A stretch of DNA of 11,042 nt from Wukongarchaeum sp048886645 (lineage in GTDB: Archaea > Asgardarchaeota > Wukongarchaeia > Wukongarchaeales > Wukongarchaeaceae), in NCBI GenBank assembly GCA_048886645.1, contig JBHLKN010000065.1, positions 1 to 11,042 of the forward strand. The letters run 5' to 3'. Shown one piece after another: positions 1 through 6,401 of this stretch. The translations under genes and the position numbers were made by a program. The number at the start of each line of letters is the position of its first letter. Within the stretch, counting starts at the first letter, position 1. The notes beneath the pieces were generated by a model. The model was not told the origin of the DNA. It worked only from the letters and a program-made list of their open reading frames with translations, and made no database searches.

Positions 1-93
1 TTTCCGTGGCTCTTGGCAGGTCTCGCTGTACTCATAGCACTAGTAATTATATTGGCGTTGCTATTCTTCAGACCGAAAGGAGAAGAGAGCTAA
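1..93 (+). CDS. 3' end of a membrane-anchored protein (partial)
   Basis: Frame 1 is open from the window edge to TAA at 91-93 and gives 30 residues. They consist of one strongly hydrophobic helix (about residues 3-23, rich in L, I, V and A) followed by a short tail RPKGEES. This is the arrangement of a C-terminal membrane anchor with a short charged cytoplasmic tail. The protein encoded at 8622-9443 ends in the same style (hydrophobic helix, then a short basic, polar tail), so this could be another cell-surface protein anchored at its C-terminus. Most of the gene lies outside the window, so no function can be given. A terminator-like element follows it. Confidence 0.6.
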   Translation, partial: FPWLLAGLAVLIALVIILALLFFRPKGEES

Positions 94-391
94 ATATCAC
101 AAGACAATTGTAAAAATGTAGGTTAAAGGAGAAATAAGGAGTCAAGGCTCTCTCCTCCTTTTTTTATTTTTATATTGTTTTTCGCAAGCTAAATGCTAAA
201 TTAGAAAGTTCAAGTATTTCAAAAGCAAAAGTACTAACCATCCCATAAACCTTTAATAAATTTAGGTTTGAAGGTTTTTTGCTTTTATAAGATTCTTTTT
301 GTTTGGGATATTGTTTTTATATTATGAGGTTGTAACTTTTTGCTCGGGTTTCTCGTATTTAAAATTAGTTTTATTAGAAGCTGGTGCTTTT
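94..391. other. Intergenic region upstream of purH
   Basis: About 300 bases with no convincing gene. It holds the terminator at 136-172, an inverted repeat AAACCT (247-252) N11 AGGTTT (264-269), and a TATA-like stretch (TTTTATAAG, 283-291) that could serve purH with a leader of roughly 75 bases. The purH frame stays open upstream to a TTG at 299, but that extension encodes a Phe/Leu/Tyr-rich stretch not expected in PurH, so it is treated as non-coding. CGGGTTTCTCGT at 345-356 is an exact 12-base copy of 395-406 at the start of purH. Confidence 0.5.
136..172 (+). terminator. Stem-loop plus T-tract terminator after the first gene
   Basis: AAGGAG at 136-141 can pair with CTCCTT at 155-160. A T-rich run follows directly (T7 at 159-165, then T4 at 167-170 after one A). 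A T-tract alone can terminate transcription in archaea; the stem strengthens the call. Confidence 0.5.
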
Positions 392-1948
392 ATGCGGGTT
401 TCTCGTGCGTTGATCAGCGTGTCTTTTAAGGAAGGTGTAGCGGAGTTTGCAAAAAAGCTTTCCGAGATGGGAGTTGAAATCTTCGCCACTGGAAAGACCT
501 CAAAGTTACTAAAAAGCGCTGGCGTTAATGTTTTAGAGGTTTCAGATGTTACAGGTTTTCCGGAGTTGTTGGATGGCCGCGTTAAAACCCTCCACCCTAA
601 GATACACGCAGGGATCCTCGCCGACAGAAGAAAGGATGAACACGTAAAAGAGTTAGAAGATCACAACATAAAACCCATAGACATGGTAGTGGTTAACCTA
701 TACCCTTTTGAGGAAACTGTAAAAAAAGAAAACGTTTCCTTAGAAGAAGCTGTTGAGAACATTGATATTGGTGGTCCTACCCTCGTGAGGGCTGGGGCGA
801 AAAATTTTGAAAACGTAGCAGTCATAGTAAACCCAGAGAAATACGATGAGATAATTAAAGAATTAGAGGAAAATAACAGGGAAATAAGCCTGAAAACAAG
901 GAAAACCTTAGCTGCGGAAGCCTTCACTCACACAGCTTTTTACGATGCAATAATCCACCAATATCTAATAAAAGAGTTTAACCTGCTCACAGACTTCCCA
1001 GAAATCCTTATTTTCCCCCTTAAAAAACTACAGGATTTAAGGTATGGTGAAAACCCTCACCAAAAAGCCGCTTTTTACAAAGATGTAAATGCATTAAATC
1101 TGAGCGTTAGTGAAGCAAAACAGCTCCAAGGAAAAGAGTTATCCTTTAACAACATAGTTGACTTAGACGCAGCTCTAGACGTTGTTAAAGAGTTTGAAAA
1201 TCCCACAGCTGTAATAATAAAACACACAAATCCTTGCGGAGTAGCCGTAAGCAACAACATCCTAGACGCTTATATTAAAGCTCATGCAACAGATCCCATG
1301 TCAGCTTTTGGCTGCGTAATCGGCCTAAACAGGGAAGTAAACGAAGAACTGGCAGAAAAAATCACCTCAACTTTCGTAGAATGCGTTATAGCCCCAGAAT
1401 ACACAAGCATTGCCTTAGAAATATTCAAAAAAAAGCCAAACCTTCGCCTATTAGAACTCAAATCCCTTGGTAAAACAGCCTTTAACAGTAAAGAAAAAAG
1501 TTGTAAAAACATTACTGGAGGAATGCTTCTACAAACCAAGGATAAGAAACAATTAAATCCCGACGATCTCAAGGTGGTTACGGAAATAGCTCCAACAAAA
1601 GAACAGATATCCGCACTACTCTTTGCATGGACCATAGTAAAACACGTAAAATCAAACAGCATAGTATTAGCAAAAAACACTCAAACAGTGGGCATAGGAG
1701 CAGGACAAATGAGCCGCGTAGACGCTGTCATGCTAGCAGTAAGAAAAGCAGGCGAACGATCCCGAGGTTCCGTTCTAGCTTCCGACGCTTTCTTCCCCTT
1801 CAGAGACGGCATAGACGAAGCAGCAAAAGGAGGAATCTCTGCAATAATCCAGCCAGGAGGATCAATAAGAGACCAAGAAGTAATCGATGCAGCAAACGAA
1901 CGCAAAATATCCATGGTATTCACCGGTATGAGATGCTTCAAACATTAA
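392..1948 (+). CDS. purH: Bifunctional AICAR transformylase / IMP cyclohydrolase PurH
   Basis: PurH catalyses the last two steps of purine synthesis: formylation of AICAR with 10-formyl-tetrahydrofolate, then ring closure to IMP, in the cytoplasm. From ATG 392 the protein has 518 residues, normal for the family, and begins MRVSRALISVS as family members do; the longer TTG start at 299 would add 31 unlike residues. The N-terminal cyclohydrolase domain shows GRVKTLHPK (K65), NLYPF (Y104), and IDIGGP with D125 and K137, matching the known active-site residues. The transformylase domain shows LRYGENPHQ and the catalytic KHTNPCG (K277, H278), then DPMSAFG, QMSRVD, SDAFFPF and GGSIRD. The usual SDKTG and STGGT motifs read SFKEG and ATGKT here, and the usual FTGxRHF reads FTGMRCF. 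Most archaea use PurP and PurO instead, so the bacterial-type enzyme is notable. It seems to be transcribed alone. Confidence 0.96.
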   Translation: MRVSRALISVSFKEGVAEFAKKLSEMGVEIFATGKTSKLLKSAGVNVLEVSDVTGFPELLDGRVKTLHPKIHAGILADRRKDEHVKELEDHNIKPIDMVVVNLYPFEETVKKENVSLEEAVENIDIGGPTLVRAGAKNFENVAVIVNPEKYDEIIKELEENNREISLKTRKTLAAEAFTHTAFYDAIIHQYLIKEFNLLTDFPEILIFPLKKLQDLRYGENPHQKAAFYKDVNALNLSVSEAKQLQGKELSFNNIVDLDAALDVVKEFENPTAVIIKHTNPCGVAVSNNILDAYIKAHATDPMSAFGCVIGLNREVNEELAEKITSTFVECVIAPEYTSIALEIFKKKPNLRLLELKSLGKTAFNSKEKSCKNITGGMLLQTKDKKQLNPDDLKVVTEIAPTKEQISALLFAWTIVKHVKSNSIVLAKNTQTVGIGAGQMSRVDAVMLAVRKAGERSRGSVLASDAFFPFRDGIDEAAKGGISAIIQPGGSIRDQEVIDAANERKISMVFTGMRCFKH

Positions 1949-2026
1949 CTTCTCACAGTAAAACCGGTTAATTTAATTTAGGAAGTCTTAACACCCTCCA
2001 TCCAAAAATGTCTTATTAACCTTTTT

Positions 2027-2093
2027 AAGAGAATAAACTCTTCTGTAACGTTTTTTCAATAGTTATTTTTCATTTTTTTTATTTTTGTAGGAA
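2027..2093 (+). terminator. Terminator after purH
   Basis: A short hairpin AAGAG (2027-2031) AATAAA CTCTT (2038-2042) is followed by T6 at 2051-2056 and further T-rich runs to about 2093. The stem is weak (5 bp); the repeated T-tracts are the stronger evidence. Confidence 0.4.
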
Positions 2094-2152
2094 AATGTTA
2101 AAAAATGGCTTAGATTATAGCATAATTGTTTCCGTTATGGCGGTGTGATGTT

Positions 2153-3424
2153 TTGTCTGATTTTTTAGAAAGGGTGATATTCATAATTGTTGACGCTTTA
2201 AATCCGAAATCTATTACTCCGAAAAATGCGCCTAACCTTTTTAACTTGACTAAAAAAGGCTTATACGCGAAAGATTCTCACACAGTATTTCCCTCAATAA
2301 CCCTTCCAAGCATCTCCTCCTTGGTAACGGGAACTTACCCAGAAACACACGGCATCATAGGCAGTTTTTACGACCGAAAACTTAGAAAAAAAATCGATTT
2401 GCTAAGATCAACACAATGGGATAAGGATTTTTTTAAGACAGAGACCATCTTTGACCATGCAAAGAAAAAAGGATTAAAAACCTGCGCTATTACAGGCTAT
2501 GGTGTAGGATCTATCTGCGCAAAAGGGGCAGATATTCTTATAGAACTCAATCGAGTAAGATATTATGATCAAAGAGCTGTCCCCTGGAGGGAAGATCTTT
2601 TAAAACCTTTTCCAAGATGGATTAGAGAACGTTTAAAAGGCGAATACGAGCCCTATAATCCCGAAGATGGTGACGATCTTGGAGGGTTAAAACTTAACAA
2701 GACGTTCTTAGAATGTCCCGAAAAATGGATCATTGATCATTCAATAACAGCTCTCGAAGAAGAAAAACCTGAAATAATGATGATTCATCTCCCATACTTA
2801 GACCTAATGCAGCACGTTTTCGGATTCAACGACCCAAAAACCCTCAAATCCCTGAGCGATGTCGACACCCACATAATGCGCTTATACAATTGGCTTAAAG
2901 AAAATAAACTTCTAAAAGAAACCCTCTTCATAATAACTTCTGACCATGGCGCATCAGAAGTTCGCAACTATATAGACCTAGAAGCAGAACTAAAAGCCAA
3001 CGGAGAAGCAGGAGAAAAAACTATAGTAATGCCCAATGGCACCTCCTACTTTCTATGGTTAGAAGAAGAAGCAGACAAAGAAAAGATCAAAGGAAGTATT
3101 CTAAAAAAACTAAAATCAATGAGCCGAGTCTTCAATATGATCGGAACGAATGAAGAAGCCGACTGCTATCACTTACCAAAAGATGTAATAGGCGAAATAT
3201 TTACAAGTTGCTCCCCTGGATGGGGTCCTATCTCCCCTGCCATTGTCGGTCACGGCTCCCTAACAGAAGAAGACATGAAAATCTTCCTCTTACTTTTAGG
3301 CGGAGAAATAAAACCAAAACAAATAGAAAAACAAGCAAAAATTATCGACATCGCTCCAACCATAGCAAAAACCCTCGGTCTAAACCATATAAACACCTTC
3401 CAAGGAAACCCGCTAAACCCCTGA
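2153..3424 (+). CDS. Alkaline phosphatase superfamily phosphodiesterase / nucleotide pyrophosphatase-like protein
   Basis: A metal-dependent hydrolase of the type I phosphodiesterase/nucleotide pyrophosphatase group (PF01663 type); substrate unknown. Counting from TTG 2153 (423 residues), the first metal-binding Asp is D14 in FIIVDAL. The nucleophile Thr is T50 in FPSITLPS, followed by LVTGTYPETHGI. The second metal site is D217 and H221 in YLDLMQHVFG, then D264 and H265 in TSDHGAS, and the last His is H367 in GHGSL. All six metal ligands and the nucleophile are therefore present and the enzyme should be active. There is no signal peptide or membrane helix, so it is probably cytoplasmic. The frame continues to a TTG at 2126, but a GGTGTGAT element (2142-2149) fits a start at TTG 2153, giving MSDFLERVIFIIVD. 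The next gene starts 77 bases later; a role tied to it is not evident. Confidence 0.85.
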   Translation: MSDFLERVIFIIVDALNPKSITPKNAPNLFNLTKKGLYAKDSHTVFPSITLPSISSLVTGTYPETHGIIGSFYDRKLRKKIDLLRSTQWDKDFFKTETIFDHAKKKGLKTCAITGYGVGSICAKGADILIELNRVRYYDQRAVPWREDLLKPFPRWIRERLKGEYEPYNPEDGDDLGGLKLNKTFLECPEKWIIDHSITALEEEKPEIMMIHLPYLDLMQHVFGFNDPKTLKSLSDVDTHIMRLYNWLKENKLLKETLFIITSDHGASEVRNYIDLEAELKANGEAGEKTIVMPNGTSYFLWLEEEADKEKIKGSILKKLKSMSRVFNMIGTNEEADCYHLPKDVIGEIFTSCSPGWGPISPAIVGHGSLTEEDMKIFLLLLGGEIKPKQIEKQAKIIDIAPTIAKTLGLNHINTFQGNPLNP

Positions 3425-3501
3425 AATCCAGTCTCTAAACCTTCTAAATGACCATTCTCCTTTTCTATACAAGGTGATTTTTTACTAGGTGTGTGTAATA
3501 A

Positions 3502-4638
3502 GTGTATGAAGGGATAAAATTCATCAATAGGGAAAAGGCTGCTGAATCTTTTGTTAATAGTTTGGTGGGTAAAAGACCTGTTTTTATTTTAGTTATTGGG
3601 ACTACTGAAACGGCGAAGATTCCTGGAATAACCGCTGCAGGTAAGAGCGTAGAAAGTGTTGATAAGACACCTGCAGCTGATGCGGAAGTTCTATTGTTAG
3701 GCAGACCGAGGTGCATAAATGAGGTTCCTACAACCCCTGACGGTATCCCCACACCAGCAATCTATTCCTTAGCAGCAGTACGAAGGGCGGATTTCCCTGT
3801 AGTAATTGTTAACTCTGGTGTAAAAATTAAGCCACAAGTGCTCCTCTTTGATGTTGAAGGGCGAATTAATGGTGGTGGAGAAGACATAAGAACCGGCAAA
3901 GCCATGAGAAGAGATGCAGTAGAAAGCATAATACAAAAATCGAAAGTAGTAGGGGAAAATCTTGCAAAAATGGCAGACTATGCCTTGATAGCAGAATCTG
4001 TTCCTGCAGGAACCACCACCGCTCTAGCTGTCATGACAGCCCTTGGAATAGAGGCTTCAGACACCATTGGAGCAGACGCCTACAGTACTTACACCCCAAA
4101 AAACCTCATCAACCTAAAAAGAAAAGTTGTAGCGCAAGGAATGAAGGCTGCAGGAATAACCTTTGGATCCATGAAGAATGATCCAATTAGCGCTATATCT
4201 GCCCTTGGCGATCCTACAATTCCCGCAAAAATAGGCCTCACTTTAGGCTTCATAAAGGGGAAAAAACCTGTTATTTTGGCCGGAAGCACGATAAACGGAG
4301 CTGTTTTAGCCCTCCTCAAACAAATGAGCAATAAAACGGAAGAAAACGTTGTGATTGCCTCTACAAGCTACGTGCCCGGAAAAGATTTGAAAACGTTAGT
4401 AAGCCGTATAATCGACATACCAATAATATCGATAGATCTTTGCCTCCATCTTTCTCGCCATGAAAAAATAAAAGCATATTCCCAAGGAGCGATGAAGGAA
4501 GGGGCAGGAGCTGGGGGAGCCGCCCTAGCCGCTCTCTTAAAATCTGGGGGAAAAATCACTATCCACGACCTTAGGATAGAGATGGAAAAGATCTACGAAG
4601 ATCTTCTAAACTGGGAAAAAACAAAAAACAAACATTAA
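3502..4638 (+). CDS. cobT: Archaeal CobT-like nicotinate-nucleotide phosphoribosyltransferase (TIGR00303/UPF0284)
   Basis: The family (MJ1598-like) is thought to activate the lower-ligand base of cobalamin by moving phosphoribose from nicotinate mononucleotide to it, giving alpha-ribazole phosphate. The 378-residue protein has the normal length. It has the N-terminal part with FILVIGTTETAKIPGITAAG and TPAADAEVL, the middle ESVPAGTTTALAVM that corresponds to the GNTT region of CobT, and near the C-terminus MKEGAGAGGAALAAL. E333 there corresponds to the catalytic Glu of bacterial CobT (E317 in Salmonella). The GTG start at 3502 follows GGTG at 3488-3491 by 10 bases. Only 26-50 bases separate its stop from the next gene, depending on that gene's start, so the two are probably co-transcribed. 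The assignment to the family is firm; the corrinoid role comes from family knowledge. The UPF0284 name reflects that many members are untested. Confidence 0.88.
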   Translation: MYEGIKFINREKAAESFVNSLVGKRPVFILVIGTTETAKIPGITAAGKSVESVDKTPAADAEVLLLGRPRCINEVPTTPDGIPTPAIYSLAAVRRADFPVVIVNSGVKIKPQVLLFDVEGRINGGGEDIRTGKAMRRDAVESIIQKSKVVGENLAKMADYALIAESVPAGTTTALAVMTALGIEASDTIGADAYSTYTPKNLINLKRKVVAQGMKAAGITFGSMKNDPISAISALGDPTIPAKIGLTLGFIKGKKPVILAGSTINGAVLALLKQMSNKTEENVVIASTSYVPGKDLKTLVSRIIDIPIISIDLCLHLSRHEKIKAYSQGAMKEGAGAGGAALAALLKSGGKITIHDLRIEMEKIYEDLLNWEKTKNKH

Positions 4639-4679
4639 CTTAATATTCTCAAACAGTTTTTTGGGTGGTGTATTGTTTT

Positions 4680-5438
4680 TTGGAGCTGGTGAGAGACGTA
4701 AAAATTATCCAATTGTCAAATGAGCAATTTTTGGTTATAGGGTGTGATTCTGCGGGAGGTATAGGTCCAAAACCTTTAGACAAAGTTAAAGTTAGCGGTT
4801 ACATTATAGGAAAATTCACAGCAAGGGTAGCCCTTATGGAAGTTTTGAGTGTAAGGGCACAACCTATCGCTGTTATCGACACGCTCTCTGTAGAGATGCA
4901 ACCCACAGGCATCGATATCATAAAAGGAATACAAAGGGAGGTAGAGGATGCAGGATTGGATCCAGATTTAGTTCTTACTGGAAGCTATGAGAAAAATGTT
5001 CCCACAGAACAAACAGGTTTAGGCGTAGTAGTTATCGGGATCATAGCCAAAAAAGATTTAAAAATTGGCACTTCCAAACCAGGAGACGCTGTAGTGGCTA
5101 TTGGCGAACCTAAAGTAGGCGATGAAGTCGTTGAATTGATTCAAAGCGGTAAAGAAAAGGAGTTTTTAGCTGATCTAAAAGATGTAAAAACTTTGCTATC
5201 CCTTGAGTTCGTTCATGAGATCCTCCCTGTGGGTTCACGAGGAATTGCTAAAGAAATAGAAACTCTGACAAAGCCCCATAACCTAGCTTTCTCCATTGAA
5301 AAAGAGGTAAAAGTAGATTTAGAAAAATCCGCAGGCCCATCAACAGTCCTTCTTGTAACCCTTTCCCGAGAAAAAGTTCAAAAATTAAAACCCCAATTCC
5401 AAAAACCTATAACCATAGTTGGAAAATTAGAAGCCTAA
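4680..5438 (+). CDS. AIR synthase-related (PurM-like fold) protein, possible small-molecule kinase
   Basis: The protein resembles the PurM/AIR synthase superfamily (PurM, SelD, ThiL, HypE), whose members phosphorylate or activate small molecules with ATP. Visible motifs are the N-terminal CDSAGGIG, DTLSVEMQPTGIDIIKGI, the conserved LTGSYEKNVPTEQTGLG, PGDAVVAIGEP and EILPVGSRGIAKEI. At about 250 residues it is shorter than PurM (about 340) and is a separate archaeal group. It follows the CobT-like gene closely. Since CblS, the alpha-ribazole kinase of some Firmicutes, also belongs to this superfamily, a role in lower-ligand salvage is a reasonable inference but unproven. The start is uncertain: GTG 4665, TTG 4680 (behind GGTGGTG at 4664-4670) and GTG 4689 (giving MRDVKIIQL, closest to how relatives usually begin) are all possible. 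Confidence 0.75.
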   Translation: MELVRDVKIIQLSNEQFLVIGCDSAGGIGPKPLDKVKVSGYIIGKFTARVALMEVLSVRAQPIAVIDTLSVEMQPTGIDIIKGIQREVEDAGLDPDLVLTGSYEKNVPTEQTGLGVVVIGIIAKKDLKIGTSKPGDAVVAIGEPKVGDEVVELIQSGKEKEFLADLKDVKTLLSLEFVHEILPVGSRGIAKEIETLTKPHNLAFSIEKEVKVDLEKSAGPSTVLLVTLSREKVQKLKPQFQKPITIVGKLEA

Positions 5439-5543
5439 CGATTAGGATAATATCTGCATCTTTATCCATGACACTGTTTATTAATATCGCTATTGGTTAT
5501 TAAAGCTATCAAAAAGATTTGGAAACTTTTAACAGGCATGTTT

Positions 5544-5879
5544 TTATATGACTTTTATTGTTTCTTGTTCTACTATGTGGAGGGGGCGTCCTTCTACTAG
5601 GGTTTTTACGAGTTTTTTTCTTGCAGAGTTTAGGAGTCTCCACACAGTTCCTCTTGAGACACCCATTCTTACTCCTATGCGCTCTTGGTGGAGGTTTAGG
5701 AGGTCTGCGAGTCTTAGTGCTTCGTATTCTGCTAGGTCTAAGATGATGGGCTTGTTGTCTAGGCAAGGTTCTGGTATGAGTTTTCTTACTTTTGGTTTTC
5801 CTTCTATTAGTACCCGTTTTGGGATCCTTCCCATTCTTTTTCTAAATCTGTGGTGCCACATAGGTCCTTTTCTCATCAT
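5544..5879 (-). CDS. DUF134 (UPF0251) predicted DNA-binding protein
   Basis: This 111-residue protein matches the DUF134 pattern. It has a basic start with GRIPKRV, then PEPCLDNKPIILDLAEYEALRLADL and a helix-turn-helix of the sigma-region-4 type at about residues 62-90 (HQERIGVRMGVSRGTVWRLLNSARKKL), ending in EGRPLHI. It is likely a transcription factor; C39 is the conserved Cys of the PxPC element. In many archaea and anaerobic bacteria DUF134 genes sit beside DUF5320 and NifX/NafY-like genes, as here. It is divergent from the DUF5320 gene across 109 bases that carry TGCACA/TGTGCA sites, so it may control that promoter and its own (inference). The start is the first of two adjacent ATGs (5877-5879). 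Confidence 0.88.
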   Translation of the reverse strand: MMRKGPMWHHRFRKRMGRIPKRVLIEGKPKVRKLIPEPCLDNKPIILDLAEYEALRLADLLNLHQERIGVRMGVSRGTVWRLLNSARKKLVKTLVEGRPLHIVEQETIKVI

Positions 5880-5894
5880 TTTTGTTTACCCCTA

Positions 5895-5980
5895 TTTTGT
5901 GATATTGCACAGAAAAATTTATAAACTTTTGTGCATTATCTCAAAAATAAGATATGTGCATAAACACAAAAAAGAGGTGA
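5895..5980 (+). promoter_or_regulatory. Promoter/operator between DUF134 and DUF5320 genes
   Basis: TTTATAAA at 5918-5925 is a good TATA box about 64 bases before ATG 5989. It lies almost exactly in the middle of an inverted repeat TGCACA (5906-5911) N18 TGTGCA (5930-5935). A third TGTGCA lies at 5955-5960, and TTTTGTG occurs at 5895-5901 and 5927-5933. A protein bound to the two arms would cover the TATA box. AGAGGTGA at 5973-5980 is the ribosome binding site, 8 bases before the ATG. Confidence 0.5.
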
Positions 5981-5988
5981 AAACAAAC

Positions 5989-6318
5989 ATGGGTTATGGA
6001 TGGGGATATGGAAGAGATCGAGGATGGCATTATTATCGAAGATGGGGGCGATGGCGGCCAGTTAGCCCCCCTGAAAGATGGCCCTACTTTGGACCATGGA
6101 GATGCGGATGGGGACCCCCCGCCTTCTGGCAAACACCCGAAGGAGAAATAGTACCCCCGTGGGCAGCACCACCTGCGTGGTACACGGTACCATATCTCAC
6201 ACCAGAAGAAGAAATTGAAGACCTCAAAACATACGAATCCCAACTAAAAGAAGAACTTGAAGAGATAAGAAAACGCATCGAATCATTAGAAAAAATGAAA
6301 GAAAAAACCCCAGAATAA
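5989..6318 (+). CDS. DUF5320-like small Trp/Gly/Pro-rich protein with C-terminal coiled coil
   Basis: The protein has 109 residues. The first ~68 are extremely rich in Gly, Trp, Pro, Tyr and Arg (10 Trp, start MGYGWGYGRDRGWHYYRRWG). The last ~38 form a charged helix with heptad-like spacing (EEEIEDLKTYESQLKEELEE and on to EKMKEK), likely a coiled coil. This two-part plan is that of DUF5320 proteins, whose function is unknown. There is no signal peptide or membrane helix. ATG 5989 is chosen over the far upstream in-frame ATG at 5548, because that frame would run antisense through the DUF134 gene and because AGAGGTGA sits 8 bases before 5989. Its neighbours are DUF134, a Cys-rich Lrp-like regulator and a NifX-like protein, a common grouping suggesting a metal- or redox-linked job (inference). 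Confidence 0.82.
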   Translation: MGYGWGYGRDRGWHYYRRWGRWRPVSPPERWPYFGPWRCGWGPPAFWQTPEGEIVPPWAAPPAWYTVPYLTPEEEIEDLKTYESQLKEELEEIRKRIESLEKMKEKTPE

Positions 6319-6364
6319 AAAATAACTAAAAAATATAAAACCTAGTCTCTAATTATAAAACCCT

Positions 6365-6400
6365 AAAATAACTAAAAACAAAATCAAACCAAAATAAAAG
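6365..6400 (-). terminator. T-tract terminator after the Lrp-like gene
   Basis: Read on the minus strand, the 80 bases after the stop of the Lrp-like gene contain repeated U-tracts (CTTTTATTTTGG, then GATTTTGTTTTTAG). No clear hairpin is seen; archaeal termination can rely on U-tracts alone. Confidence 0.35.
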
Positions 6401-6401
6401 G

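Noticed and set aside
112..134. TGTAGGTTAAAGG near the window start as an eighth operator
   Set aside because: It shares the AAATGTAGG flank and TAGGTT half-site, but the right half (CCTA at the 16-base spacing) is absent, and it lies after a stop codon rather than before a nearby start.
299..391. TTG start for purH adding 31 residues
   Set aside because: The added part is hydrophobic and unlike PurH; ATG 392 gives the normal family start and length, and active-site residues then fall at the expected numbers.
1627..1971. 114-residue open frame overlapping the 3' end of purH
   Set aside because: It is a shadow frame with low-complexity Arg/Ser-rich translation inside a clear purH domain, with no ribosome binding site.
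5548..5988. In-frame upstream extension of the DUF5320 gene from ATG 5548 (256 residues in total)
   Set aside because: It runs antisense through the well-supported DUF134 gene, the added residues look like random translation, and a strong ribosome binding site precedes ATG 5989.
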